Shown here in pieces: positions 1 to 12,839 of a stretch of 64,000 bases of DNA. The position numbers and the translations under genes were made by a program. The stretch lies in assembly GCA_900660155.1 (NCBI GenBank), contig CABFPE010000036.1, forward strand, positions 1,363,517 through 1,427,516, written 5' to 3'. Below the pieces are notes generated by a model. That model was not told where the DNA came from and did not search any database. It saw nothing but the letters and a program-made list of their open reading frames with translations. The first letter of the stretch is position 1. Each line of letters starts with the position of its first letter. This DNA comes from Hofstenia miamia (lineage: Eukaryota > Xenacoelomorpha > Acoela > Hofsteniidae).

Positions 1-33
<33 letters not shown>
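1..33. repeat. (AT)n microsatellite at window edge
   Basis: A pure AT dinucleotide run opens the window. Similar runs of about 20 to 50 bases recur throughout (near 1716, 14930, 19810, 21355, 22270, 28185, 30382, 48465 and 62490), several of them at the edges of mobile elements or of duplicated segments. Confidence 0.95.
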
Positions 34-35
<2 letters not shown>

Positions 36-1360
36 GATCAAGGTACTTTCCTGGAAAGTACTCAATTGGCAAAGGAATTAGTTGCTTGTCATTTCTTCGT
101 GTCGCTAAAGATATTGGCGTGACTGAGCTAAGAGTGCATGACCAGACAAAACGTCTGATTGTCATTTTTGTTGGTAATTCCCACTTCGCGATTGCTATTT
201 AGCTATTACCCTTCAGTAGTAATGAACTCCAGATGCAAATTGGAACAGTTTTTCCTGTCAGGGTAGCCATTTAGCATCAGACATGACTATTAGAGCTGCT
301 GCTCCATCATCGAGAGCACTGCCAAAATGCATCATGATGTCAAATGATCCAAAAATGGACTGTTTCGATTCCAACATACTCTATCTTAGGTAAAAACGGA
401 GATTACAGATATTGGAGAGGCCATGGCCGTTGGCACCAAAGCGGTAGCCTACTAATTTTTGTAAGTTTAAAAGCGTAAAAGAAAATAACAAAGGAACATT
501 GCAAAAATCTAAGCGCTTGTGCTCACAATGTAGTTTTGGAAGTCTAATCCTCAGTGCAGACAGCGCCCCATACAATTTAGATGAAAGCAATAATAAAATG
601 ACAACCAGATGAACGAAAGTTTGAATCAATTAACTTGTGAGATTTTGTGGCAATGCTAAAAGGTTATTCACATCGAATTGTACTATTTGTCAAAAGTAAG
701 CAGTGGCTAGACCACAAATAAGTTTGCAAACTATTAATGGTTAAACGGTAAAAATGAAATAACTGAAGATTTTACAAAAGAAACTACGGGAAATTTAAAA
801 GAGGGTTTAGTCATCTCTACAAAATACATTGTAATGTACCCGGATTATGCAACAATAGGTTTCTGTAGAGCTCACAATCAAACTTACATGTACTTCGACT
901 TTGAAACTGGCAAAATACGAAAAATCCCTATGAATTTGAAAAAATGTTCATTCTGAAACAAAACTTAATGTCTGAACAATCATAGCTAGGATTTCAATTG
1001 TATAATGTTGATTACACATGATCCAGGGTTTGCATAGCGCATATTGTGATATTAGCATATTCTTATTACAAATGCCGACATTATATTTTCGATTGTTAAT
1101 TATTATATTTTTTTCATGTCGCTTTTTGTGAAAAATAAATGCATGACTGAAAAAATTGAAAATATAGACAACCTTATCTTATCAACATTTACGATTTAAC
1201 TGCTAATTAGTTCAGCAGAACACGTGCTAATGAATTCTAATTAAAAAGAATATAACATCATTGAACTAACTATATTAAAACATAAAAATCTAATAACCAA
1301 TTAATTTGTACACCTAGTATACGTTCAAAGCATAGAGAAGCAGCGGCTAAATGATTACTA
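34..1360. other. No recognisable gene
   Basis: I see no conserved protein segment here on either strand. The longest open stretch (381-629, minus) has a hydrophobic start but matches nothing I know. A short perfect palindrome, TACTTTCC-T-GGAAAGTA, lies near 50. The part closest to 1360 should hold the 3' UTR of the gene that ends at 1361. Confidence 0.5.
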
Positions 1361-4300
1361 TTATTTACTTTCAAAGTCTTCTAATTCACTATTATGTAGA
1401 TCTTCGTATGATGACGCTCCTGAAATGGTCACGGACATGGGAATATCACTATAGCGCTTGAATGGAGTCGCGCCGTCATTCTGGAATTCCGGCACAGTGA
1501 AAGCGCTAAAATTGGAAAGTGGGGCGTAAAATGTAATGAACGTGTCGTCATAGTACTCGAAAAATGGATGCGCTTCTAGCTTCTTTTCCTAAATAAGGAT
1601 TTTAAAATCAACCATATGTACAAAGATCTGATTTTATTGCAATCGAGAGCAAATATAACGTTACGTTACTGTAAGGCAACCCACAAAATCCAAAAATTAA
1701 AATATGAATGGAGATAATATATATATATATATATATATATAAATTCTATCGAATGGCATTCAACTCAGAAATTTGCTATAAAGTTCTTAAATGTCGATAT
1801 CATTTTTTTTGCAATCAGTAAAGAAATTATATGACTAATTTGAATAAACCAATCGAAGATTGTCGGTGATTTTATAACCGATAAACAAAAGTACCTTCGT
1901 AGTTTAATTTTATTTACTAGTCAAAAGTTACACAATAAAATTGAATTAGAAGCAGTCGAAACCGAAATAGTATCGAATTGAAAAAACCACATTCTGTGCT
2001 CAATGTTGCAAACGGAAAATCCTCGTGATGCTATAGAACTAATTGGGCTAAAAGTGTTAATTAAACTAATTGGGGTTGACTAATAAATTTCAGAGATTAT
2101 ATGAGTATTTTAGAAACGGAAGGTTACCTGAATTTTTTACAACATAGAGGTATAGAAAATAAATTAGAAATATGAGGTTATAAGATATAACTTAAGTTGA
2201 AGAAATGCATCATACCCCCATATAAGACCTTAACTTTGGATACACACGCTTAATGGCAATAATACATGACAATGTATTAATGAATGGAAACTTGGACTCA
2301 ATCACAAGATCCGCGGCAGGGATCACACAGAATGAGTAATCTTCCTTTTCTAATTTTGCAACGCTCTCTTTTAACACATCGCTACTATTTGATGAGTTGT
2401 TTAGAACGCATCCAACAGCGTAGCGAAGCTCATTTGCAGGCGTCTAAAAATACAATTACAAGTTGATACTTTATCTAAAATCACACTAAGAATTAGCAGG
2501 GCACACCAACACACTACCACATTCACACAGTTAGTCTGATTTTTTATTGTTTAGAAAAATTCTTAATGTGTATGTGATTTAGGCTGGCGTTGCGCACGTA
2601 CGTGTTTGCTCAAGGGTTTCGTCAGTGAGCTCTTGTTACCCGTCAGGGAAATCTCAACAAGTTGCTATACATTGACTTTCTGCTTCGCGGTTGTATTTAA
2701 ATTTCTTTTGAGGCGAAATAATTTTGCTTATGCGGTCGTTCACTTTGATGTGAGGCAATGATACCGTCTGTGAAACCGTGCAGGCAAAATTCAAGAAAAT
2801 CATGTGGCCCACAATGTAAAATTGTTCGTAAAGAACAACTTAACACACGAGGAACAGTTAATAGCCTATGATCCATAAGCCCATTAAACACAAAATTGAA
2901 TAAAATATAGTTAGGCAGAAGCTAAATCTTAAGTTATACTTTTAAAATTAGTTATCTATGGGGAAATTATTCAAAGAAACGTAAAAATATACAATTAATG
3001 CATTCTAATGTTTTAGACGGTATTTTTATATAAAAGTAAAACTCCATAATAATTTAAATTTCAGCCGCTTCTACTAGCAAAATATAAGAAATTGCATGCA
3101 GAGAAGGACGAGCGAAAGTGCAGTTATTACAATAAGCATAACAAACTCTAAATTAAGTGCTTCATTTGATTTATTGCAGATCTTTCTATGCAGTTCTAGT
3201 GCAATTTTGTTATAAAAAGCAAATAATTTAGAGACAAAATCGAAAAGTGTAGACTAAATTATTATTGATACTGTGAGATAAGAAACTCCAAACAAATATA
3301 TATCAAAGAAAAATAATAGGTGCTTTATACTTCGTAAAGCAGTAAGGGATGACACTTGCTTTCATTGAGAAGCATAACCCCAATCTTTTATTAATATATT
3401 TCACAAGATGAACTAACTTCTGCAACACACTCAAATGAGAATCGAATGTCTTCTAACACCTCGGGAGATTTCTTTTCAAAAAATTATTTCATAAGCTCCC
3501 AAAAATTGTCAATTTAAAACAAATACATTGTGTTCACCAGCCTCTGAAGTATCTAAAATTGTTCAATTAAAACTATTCTTGTGTAAAGTACGAGATCTTA
3601 TCTCATTCAAGAATCCAACAATGGGTTTGCATATTCAAACATTCCTCTAAAACTCGACTTGGAAACAAACATTGTCGAATGTCAATAGCAACAAATTGAA
3701 ATTATGTGCAAAACGGAAACAATTAATACTTTTTGCGACCCAACAGGCTTGACGTCATACACAACAAGTAAACATTTCAATACGCAATCTGATCCGCCTC
3801 AAAAAGACATTGATGCAAATAACTCCAAGTCGACGAAGACGATTCAAAATAAAATGCTCTTTCTGGAATATCAGATACAAAACAGTAACTCTTAGTACAC
3901 ACAGTAAAAAATAATGAGAAAATAACAAATTTTATGTGAATACAAACTAATTGAAATTTGGAAACTTAACTTTGGATTTTGGTAAAAAAAACTACTAATT
4001 CGTTTTGATTCTATTTCTCAATTTTGCTGATACGTGACCAAGCCCATAACCCACTCTAAAGATGACTTTTGACAGATGACCTGAAAAGACAAAGGCTTTC
4101 ATTCAGTTTTGTCAATAATAACCTAAACTTGACTCAAACTAAGTCTTGAAAAAATATGTTTAATTGAAAATAATTGGCACATAATTTGCAAGACCTTTCA
4201 CTTTGCGTAGTTATTAATGGCATCCGATCCCCAAACTGCACACGAATTAATGACGCTCAATCCACTTACATTTTTGATTCAATTTACTCATTAACGCTGA

Positions 4301-5237
4301 TTTAACTACCGCTGGCTTGATTTTAAACTTTACAGAAATATTTCTAAAAGTGTGAAGATTTATTCAAAAATTTTAAACGTTTATAACTTAAGAACTAATA
4401 GATATACAAAATAGGATAACAATAGCATAGACCGGTGTCTCTTCTTTCATTTAAGTTTAAAATATCTCTGACTTTATGCACTACACGCCTTAACAGGATT
4501 TTAGACCTCCCGATTCTCTGAAAAAGTAATTCATGATTACATATAAGCACACTCACATATATGTGTTAAAATTGTTTGCAAGTGTGAACAAATGGGCTTT
4601 AGAATAAAAAGCATTTTGCAAATTGCAGAGATAGCATAAAAAATAATTTTCCCATAGATAACTAATTGAATTTGTTAAAAAATCACATTGAAAAGAAAAT
4701 TAGATACTCAAAAGAAAGTAAAACTAAAAGCTACTTACGAAAGCTAAAATTTAAAAACAATTGATTGATAATGTTAAATTCCAAAATGTACTTTAATAAT
4801 GCAGTACAATGTTGAACATTTAGATAAAATCCACTTCTATATAAACTTCTATTTACAAAAGTAGATTTTAGCAAGAAGACGCTCATTTCAATGACGCAGA
4901 CCTAAAATTTAAGCATTTTGAATCTATTAACGTTTAAGTCACTCAATGATCCTTACAAAATAAGAAATCATACCGTTGCAGGGTCATCATAATAAATCCC
5001 AAGAAGTTTAAATCCAGGTGCATAAGCTGAAAGCCAAGTAAATGCATCACCCGATTGCTTATATGGTCCTGTGTGTGCTTTATAAGCCAAGACAAGTGGA
5101 GATGATACTGTCGGCTTCTTACCTCCAACTACTATATCGTAGAATAATCCGCACTCAATCAACAAACACAAACACGTGAGAAACAGCAGAATGAGAACAA
5201 CGGCTATGAGAATAAGGATGGTATTGAAAGTTAACAT
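1361..5237 (-). CDS. TEX264: TEX264-like ER-phagy receptor, 3 exons
   Basis: Three coding exons read right to left: 4974-5237, 2216-2443 and 1361-1588, giving 239 aa (human about 313). All junctions are phase 0 with GT/AG ends. Exon 1 encodes a signal-anchor segment (about residues 4-27) and the family blocks VLAYKAHTGPY and GIYYDDPAT. Exon 2 continues with LRYAVGCVL and FPFINTLSCIIAIKRVYPKL, the GyrI-like domain, clearly related to human TEX264. Exon 3 completes the domain (ITFYAPLSNFSAF, then VPEF) and ends in an acidic tail with SYEDL at residues 224-228. That is a LIR-type Y-x-x-L motif at the place of the human FEEL motif that binds LC3/GABARAP. In the family the protein sits in the ER membrane with the domain and tail in the cytosol and recruits ER to autophagosomes. 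The linker before the LIR is shorter than in vertebrates. The start is the only ATG before the anchor, and a TTTGATTTAG acceptor-like site lies a few bases upstream. Confidence 0.85.
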
Positions 5238-5926
5238 TAAGCTAAATCAAATACTAACATTACATTTCTACACGTCAGGAGCGAATTTTATAGTATTATT
5301 ACAATTTATAAAGGTGAACAAGTATTCATAATTAATTTAATTGACAGGCTTGACACAACCAATTATTTGAAAACTAAGCATTTCTTTACGACTGTATGCT
5401 AAGTTATATAACTATTCCATAGTAAATATACAAGACAAGTTAAAAAAAACGCAAAAACAGATTTATATTACACTGACTGGGATTATCTTAGAATTGCTAG
5501 GCATATTTCAAAGGGTTGTGGGATTATTTATGATTCCGGGATTTTACTAGTCTCAATGTCTTGTTCCATGCTCCAAACAAAACATGGATAAGTTTAGTGT
5601 AAAAACTTGATAAAGAAGTAAAAATAATTAGTGCAGAAAATAATAAATTATGTGAAGAAAATATTTGTTGAATTGAAACCATAAATTGTGAACTTTAGGA
5701 AAACAGTTTGATATTTGTGCAATCATTTCAAAAACGTGAATTTTATTGAAGCAATAATTACATTTATGAAAACAAACATCAAATAAAAGTATAGGCAAAA
5801 CAAAAACATTTATAGTTACCACTATAGATAGGCGATTGTGAAATCTTAATGAAAGAAAGATATTTTTCATACTTTACTGTTAAAATGTTAAAACAAAAGA
5901 AAATTCCAAAATATCTAAAAATCAGT
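5238..5926. other. Spacer between HACD3 and TEX264
   Basis: About 690 bases of AT-rich sequence between two same-strand genes. I see no conserved coding segment. It should contain the HACD3 3' UTR and the TEX264 5' leader. Confidence 0.5.
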
Positions 5927-7033
5927 TTACTTAAATAAATGTTTACGCCTAAGAATGCCCATATGTCTGTACAGACCAACGAAGCCATAAATAGCGCAAG
6001 CAATATATATCCGCATTATTATTGGAAAAGACCAGCTGATGTTCCAAGCATTCGGTAAGCTTAGTGAAAACTTCGAACTTGTCTCATAAAAAGCAATATT
6101 TAAAAATATTATCAATACTTCAATGCTAAAACCAATGGGATATAAAATAATCCACATCGAATACCGCAACCAAGACACAAGTTTTAACGAATAGTTGTAA
6201 AGCTTAAAAGTTAAATATAAATAGCGGATGACATCGGCAGTGAACCATACTATAAATAGGATATGTACAGCCATCGATGATCGAACATTAACATCCCCCG
6301 TGAGCATGATAAAGCAGCAGAATGATCTCCCAAACGAATGCTTGAAGGAACTTTGCCATGAGCCTCTAGTGAGTTTCACAACATGGTTCAAAGTTTCTAA
6401 GAAAGAAAAAAATTGTGCATAAACGACACTGACTCCAACGTACTCATAAGCATTTGTAAGAAGCCACTCCTTCTTTTGAATGCTCTTAAACCCGAGAAAC
6501 GTTAACACATATAATGAGAATATGCACTGAATGATGTTGTAAAGAGTTAAATAGGAATATCTCAGAAATTCTTTCATTTCTTCGTCATAGTTGGATTGGG
6601 TTTCTTCCAAATATTTTCGTAAATCTTCTTGCCCGTTTGGTTGCAAATACGGATTAGACGTTGTTTCGGCAATTTCCTCGTCAGAGTCTTGTTCAGTTTC
6701 CCAGCGATCAAAATCCGGTTTCAACCATGGTGGATAATTACTTGATTTTGGAAATAGTCGGGGCCACCACATCGTCGCTTTCTTGGGTATGCTGACATCG
6801 ATGTAAGATCCCATTGTCTTATGGAAAGCGTCTGAAGGCTTGATCTCCCCATAAAATTTCATTTGAAACGCATAATCGTTTAAACCACTAACACCGGCTC
6901 CATAACCGGTAAATGAAATAGAATCGTCTGCGTAATTGAGATCGAATGAGGCTAATTGTTGCAGCTCAATCTTTAACAACACTGTGTCCTCTCGCTGAGC
7001 CCATTTTACAAACGGAGCGAGCGTTTTGCTCAT
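5927..7033 (-). CDS. HACD3: HACD3-like 3-hydroxyacyl-CoA dehydratase with CS domain
   Basis: One uninterrupted frame of 368 aa (human HACD3 is 362). Residues about 5-90 form a p23/CS domain (VKWAQREDTVLLKIEL, later MWWPRLF), followed by the family motif KPDFDRW (about 105-111). From about 160 there are six or so hydrophobic segments of the PTPLA/HACD fold. The block WLRYSMWIILYPIGFSIE carries Tyr298 and Glu305, seven residues apart as in the catalytic Tyr/Glu pair of the yeast enzyme Phs1. In the family the enzyme dehydrates 3-hydroxyacyl-CoA in very-long-chain fatty acid elongation in the ER; the CS domain is the mark of HACD3 (B-ind1). I start at the ATG of MSKTL, which aligns with the human N-terminus; the frame is open eight codons further, but an acceptor-like TTTTTAG lies four bases before this ATG. 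Having no introns is unusual, as the human gene has many. Confidence 0.88.
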   Translation of the reverse strand: MSKTLAPFVKWAQREDTVLLKIELQQLASFDLNYADDSISFTGYGAGVSGLNDYAFQMKFYGEIKPSDAFHKTMGSYIDVSIPKKATMWWPRLFPKSSNYPPWLKPDFDRWETEQDSDEEIAETTSNPYLQPNGQEDLRKYLEETQSNYDEEMKEFLRYSYLTLYNIIQCIFSLYVLTFLGFKSIQKKEWLLTNAYEYVGVSVVYAQFFSFLETLNHVVKLTRGSWQSSFKHSFGRSFCCFIMLTGDVNVRSSMAVHILFIVWFTADVIRYLYLTFKLYNYSLKLVSWLRYSMWIILYPIGFSIEVLIIFLNIAFYETSSKFSLSLPNAWNISWSFPIIMRIYIACAIYGFVGLYRHMGILRRKHLFK

Positions 7034-7388
7034 TTCTAAAAAGACAAATAAATTCAATTATCGTTTGTTTTGCATGAGATGATTGTAAAAATAATTTCTG
7101 ATAGTTCACTTTGAATGCACAGATGCCTAGTAACTAGAAAGTCAATTTGAAAATAAAACGAATCTTTTCACAAGTTAAATATTAAAAGAATAAGAGTATT
7201 TATAAAAATTAATTAGTGAATAAAAATAAATATAAAGACAATAATTATCACATATTTAACAATAATGGTACTTTCTTTACAAAATTATTGTAATCATGTA
7301 AATAAAAATGTTTATCAAAATGCACAGATAAAACAACAAAACTTGGTACCAAATGGCGGTAAACGATATAAAATGACAGTTTCTGCGT
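7034..7388. other. Short spacer between CLK and HACD3
   Basis: About 355 bases separate the CLK stop codon from the HACD3 start on the same strand. The stretch is AT-rich and holds no recognisable coding sequence. The closeness invites a check for polycistronic transcription. Confidence 0.5.
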
Positions 7389-10300
7389 TTAAGATTTATC
7401 TGCATGAACAGCTTCATTATCTTTTTTGAAAAAATTGTGAAGAAGTGCGTCATCTATATTAATGCGCTGATCAGGTTCATATGTCAGCATTTTTTCCATG
7501 AGATCTAGAATTTGATTATCATCATCTTTATGATGTTGCAAACAATCCTCTAGTTTGCAGCAATTTCGACGAATGTAAGAATTACCGGACGACTTAGGAT
7601 CCCAGTCCAACTTCCCATCAACAAAATATTTGGTCTTTTTTGTAGCCTCAATCATTGAACTAGGTAATGGACCTAAAATAAACTCCATCATCGCCAGGTG
7701 TTCTTTGTTGTGATGAGTCTGAAACAGCGTATTTCCTGTGTACATTTCGTACATAATCCCTCCTATGCTCCAAATATCACAAGGCTTAGACCAACCGAGC
7801 TCTAAAATAACCTCAGGCGCTCTATAATGCCGCGTTGAGACTATTCGTGTATGGTGCTCATCATCAAACGTGGCTAATCCAAAATCTATTAACTTAATAT
7901 CCGGATTTTGGATTATTCGAAGTTCGTTTTTCTTCCGTTTTTTGTAATATATTTCATATTTGGAGTCAACAAAAAGTATATTTTCAGGTTTTAAATCTGT
8001 GTGCGTAAGTTTGTTTTCATGAAGAAATTGAACTGCTCGACAGAGTTGTTCAGATATTGTCCGCACTTGTCCAATAGGATATGGATAGTAATCATTATCC
8101 TAAAGAATGCTGAATTATTAAATAAAAGACGCATAAATATAGAAATACGGTAAACCTGTTTCATATTTGGCAAGCAGAAAACGTCTGCACAACTAAATTG
8201 ATGTAATACATGTACATGTACAAATTTCAATTTCAATATTAGTTTGTTTTCAGTACAAAGGTCTGCAAAATATTAACCCTTTACTGTACACTGTTTATTA
8301 GAATAAACAAATTTTTAGGTTATTTTCATTTCAGTACTTAATACATTTGTTGGAAACTCACGAATAAAGAAACAAATTTTAACAGTGTTTTAGATGCTAG
8401 TGTATAACTTTCGTTGAGAAGTTTAGGAAATAAAGGAACCAGTCAATTTGGAATTCACGAATTCAGAAAATGTTTCTACAGTCAAATATTAATGTGTGTT
8501 CTCTTTAAACAGTTCTTTTATGATCTAAGTTGAGGTTAAAGTTCCATTGTTTGCGAACTCTTCTTACATAATACAGAACATTTTTTATTCTTGCTTGTCT
8601 TTGGGTAGAAAACAGATCGCTTTTTGAGATGAAAGTTCTACTAATAAATTATACGAACGTCAGCATAAAAATCCTGACCCACAGAATAATATTGAATAAA
8701 GATCACCCCACAAAATGAGCCTGGAGATCTTGAGTTTGATACACTTCAGCATGTTCCATTGGAGGAACATTTGTTTGTTTATCACAAGCAACGTTTACAA
8801 AATCGGTAAATATCAATAAATATCGGTTAACAATTGAAAATAAATTTTTACTGTCTTTATAATCATCCCTTGATTTGAAATTGAAATCTATCAGTATGAC
8901 TTAATTCTGAAGTTAAAAGCCTAATTTATTCTCTCTTTATTCAATGGAAATGTTTCCAATTGTCAGAGTTAGTAAACTGTCAGATATATTATTCGCCTAA
9001 ACCAACAAAATTCAAAATAACTGATAACAAACGACGAGTACAATAATTTATAAACGTCCTTTTAGCTCAATTTCCATGTATAATATTCGGTTTTCGGTAC
9101 CGCATATAACTTTCAGTATTAAATGCTGCGTGATGCCAAAAATTACTATTATAATCATCTTCTCAAAATCATTGCTCGATAGCTACATATAAAAGTAAAT
9201 ATTCATGTATAATATATATTGGCCTTCAACATGCAATCTATAGTATGTAAAGAAATGAGCTCCTTGTTAACAATTTTTGCGAATTTAATGAGATTGTCAG
9301 CAAAAGTTGTAAGTGTGAACGCAAAAAAAATTTGATGTCATCAAAGTTTTAAAAGTTAATCGATTTTACCTCGGTTCATACCTTTTTGGGTGAAGAGATA
9401 ATTAGGTTGACACAAAGTTTCAATTATGAAAGCGAAAAAACTTTTTTGTGAATATTTCAAAACAAATTCGGAGTGTTATAAACTAAAGAATAATTAAATA
9501 ACAGCTCATGCTGTAAACTTATTACTTCCGGCGGGATGCACACATTCATTTAATTAAATGCCAGTGTGCACGACCATCAATTTTGCGCATTATTCAATCT
9601 CTGGAAAATTTATTCCCTACTTAGTAATTAACAATGTGGTCGATCAATCTAGAAACAAAGTTGATAGAGTTCGGTAAAGAAGGGCCCCGTATATGGAGCT
9701 TCAAAGCATTGAGGGGTTCAAAAATACACATTTAAAGGGTATCTCTTGAGGGGAAATTGTCCTTAATTATTCTACCAATATAATTAAATTGTTAGTGTAC
9801 GGTGACTTTGAATTGCTGGATGTTGATCGAATCATACGAAGGCATTGAATATGTATTAGGTTTATTTAACTGTGTAAAGTTAGAGTATATGATGCAGGCT
9901 CTGAATACTATTATTTTTGTAACATTCGCCTGCAGTTTGTAATGTTCCATAGCATCCAGCGCTCTCTGGTCGATGACCGAATTGATTTTTTCAAAATTTT
10001 CACACTGCACATCATTCGCGTACCAGCTTTTACTCAGTGTTGTCTTGTTTCTTAGTGTGCTTTCATATTGCTAATAATATTTATTTAATTTACATATTAT
10101 TCGCGGTAATAATTTAAAAAAGACAGGCAATGACATTGCTGGTCTAAACAACCCACGATGAGTAACATTAGAAAATAAACTGGAATTTATAACCCTAAAT
10201 GAGTCATTTGAGCATGCCATTGTAAATAAGAAGCACAGTTTAAAGTTCATGGAATTGCTACTGCATTGTAGCATTGATAGAAAAACATGTTGAGATTTTT

Positions 10301-12534
10301 AATAACATGGATTCAAAATTTATTACTCAAGAAATAGCACGAAGTCTTTGTAGAGTAGTTACCACTCAAAATAAACTGTAGATGAAACATCTACGACTAC
10401 AAATAGAGGAAATCTTTTATTCAAGTCGCTATAAAAAACGTACAAAAATCATAATACTAAATTGTTGGTGACAGTGCTAGTGCTCATGTGGAAGCAATCG
10501 CAACATATCCTGATGAATTAAAAAAAATTATTTAAGATGCTAATTACATTGTCATCAAATTGTAAAAGTGAATGAGGCGGGAATGTTTTAGAAGGCAATG
10601 CTTTTTCGAACATATTTAACTATTTAAAACACAACCATGGTTTTAAATTGCAAAATATGGTCTCATTATTTAGTGGTGAATTTAAAATGAATTCTATGAT
10701 TGTCTACCGAGCAAACAATCCAAGAACCTTAAAAGGTGATTAAAAAATTACTCACCCAGTATTTTAGCGATCGAATCGAAATTCATTTGTTACCAGAGAG
10801 ATATTTCAAAACTGGTTCAAAATATATTTTGTCCGCAACTCAATGATATTGCAAAGAAAATGACATTGATGCTGCGTTTCATCGAGCGCGCTTAGGACAA
10901 TTAATTTTCAAGTAGGTAGCCGTAGCGTGATTTTGGAGTGTTTACACTGTAGAGTCAAGAAATTGTTGACTGTTCACATGAGCACGGTAAGGTAAGTAAA
11001 TTATTTTCCTGCTATGAACAAATATAATATTATTAAATAGTATGTTGCTAGATGTCGTTGCAGCCCTACGACAATTTACCTTCCATTTACCCACTACCGT
11101 GTAAACACCATTTGAGGTAAGTAAATTTGTGCCCGTAGCGCGCTCGTGGAAATACAGCAAAAATTTAAATTATTTTGTAAATTGTCAAAATTACGGTTTT
11201 TACAGCCGATGGAATAATAAGTGATCGCAACTTTCAAAGGCTTATTACGTGAGACAAGGTTTTTCTCAAGCAATACAAAGAAGAAATGGTTATAATTTCA
11301 GTACAAATTAAGTTAATGCAAAATTTTCGTCAAGAATAGTTCTTTACAGTATAAATTGTATTGATGTGCTGGCAAGTTTTGCATTATAATTGTCTTAAGC
11401 GTAGTGCACTCGAATACTTATTCCAAAGATTTATGTATGTAATGAAACAATATTTACAGTATTTTTTGTATATTTTGCTTTACCGATATATTTTGTGTAC
11501 TTATTGCACAATAACACCGGTTAACTAATAATTAAGATTACCTTTAAGAATTGATAAACACTAAGGCCAAGTAAAGGAAATGATAGAACAACATGCCCTT
11601 GATATTCAAACCAGTTATACATGTAAATACATCTCTTATCATTGTCAGGATCTTCCTTTGCGAGCAACTCTAAGATTTTGATTTCTTCCATGGCAGCTTC
11701 TCTTTGCCTTTCAACATTTTTAATTATTTTCAAGGCAACCTTTTGACAACTTCGTTCGCGATCAATTGCTTCAACAACTTTTGCAAAAGTTCCCTCTCCT
11801 AAACTTTTAAGCAAAACATATCGACTTTCAATGACATCTCCTTGTCTAAAAACATTCATAGATAGAAGGTTAAAACAATTTGTATATATTACCTATACAT
11901 TAGATGACCATCTTTATCATCTTGTGGCACACCGGGTGGTTGGATCTCTCCATTTGTAGCATCTACTATTTTCAAAAATTATATTATTCAAATAATTAAT
12001 TCAAAACCTGCGTTTGGGGTTTTTTTCCTACTACGGCGCGATCTGTGGCGCGACAATGAGGAATTTGAGGTAGAAGAAGAGGAGCGCCGATGTTTTCTAC
12101 GATGATGTGTAGACCGACTGCGACGACGCCTCTCCCTTGAGTGATGTCTTCCAGACACCTTTCGAGACCTGCTACGATGTGAATGCCTATCATTGCGGGA
12201 ATGTTTTCTTCTACGTGACGTTGACCTATATATATATACTCGAATATTAATTAATGCAATAAGAAAACCTGTGACGTCGTCTACTTCGGCTGCGATGCCT
12301 ACTGCGACTACGATGTCTTCTTTTAGGTGAAGGCGAGTAATTGCGACGACGGGAACGAGATCGATAACGTCTATAGGAACGATGTCTTCGTCTATTTGAG
12401 CGTCTACGGGAATTTCGCCTATAAGATCTAGATCTAGAACGACGATGAGACCTTGAGCGACCCCTACGATGTGAACGTGACAATCGTCGACGCCGATATT
12501 CACGACTGGAAGATCGTGATGAATGACGCCCCAT
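7389..12534 (-). CDS. CLK: CDC-like (LAMMER) dual-specificity kinase, 5 exons
   Basis: Exons read right to left: 12269-12534, 12008-12225, 11893-11962 (or 11965), 11542-11845 and 7389-8099, giving about 522 aa (human CLKs 480-500). The phases agree at every junction. Exons 1-2 encode an Arg/Ser-rich tail of about 160 aa, which in CLKs directs the kinase to SR splicing factors in nuclear speckles. Exon 3 gives DDKDGHLMY, the conserved lead-in to the kinase domain. Exon 4 has the Gly loop LGEGTFAKVVE and the ATP lysine in VALKIIKN. Exon 5 has LTHTDLKPEN (catalytic loop), DFGLATFD, TRHYRAPEVILELGW and the LAMMER signature EHLAMMEFILGP. Family role: phosphorylates SR proteins on Ser/Thr and itself on Tyr to control splicing. 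The DFG region reads DFGLATF where vertebrate CLKs have DFGSATF. Which of CLK1-4 cannot be assigned. The first exon is duplicated just upstream. Confidence 0.9.
8100..11541. other. Long intron of the CLK gene
   Basis: The 3.4-kb intron between the ATP-binding exon and the catalytic exon. It is AT-rich and I recognise neither a coding segment nor a mobile-element end in it. The longest open stretches (near 9790-10010 and 10070-10270, minus) look random. Confidence 0.6.
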
Positions 12535-12839
12535 TAGAAAATCTTAACAAAAGCAGAAATTCAAAAATTAGGAAATTCTATCAAAATTACATAGAAATAT
12601 TTCTAAAAATTATAAAAGTTTCACATTGTTAAGAGCAAATGAGAATCACAACATATCGAGATGCAATTTTTCTAAACACCTGCATGAAGCTTCAAAAGTT
12701 TCTTTAGTTTTTTCGAGAACAGTTGACTCAAATATATATTTGAATTCATAAAGCAATATCTTCTGCATCAATGTTTTCAACCTTTGCAGGACCCTACAAT
12801 GTGAAGCTTTAGACGTTACTCATTAATGGAAGTGACATG
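12226..12839. repeat. Original copy of duplicated CLK exon 1 block
   Basis: This block runs from the TA-rich start of CLK intron 1, through exon 1 (12269-12534), to about 300 bases upstream of the start codon. It is repeated, apparently without change, at 13001-13614 (offset 775). The left edge of both copies lies in a short (TA)n run and the right edge is the word GACATG. Confidence 0.85.

Noticed and set aside
381-629. 82-codon minus-strand frame with signal-like start
   Set aside because: No ATG-supported family match and no splice context; probably chance.
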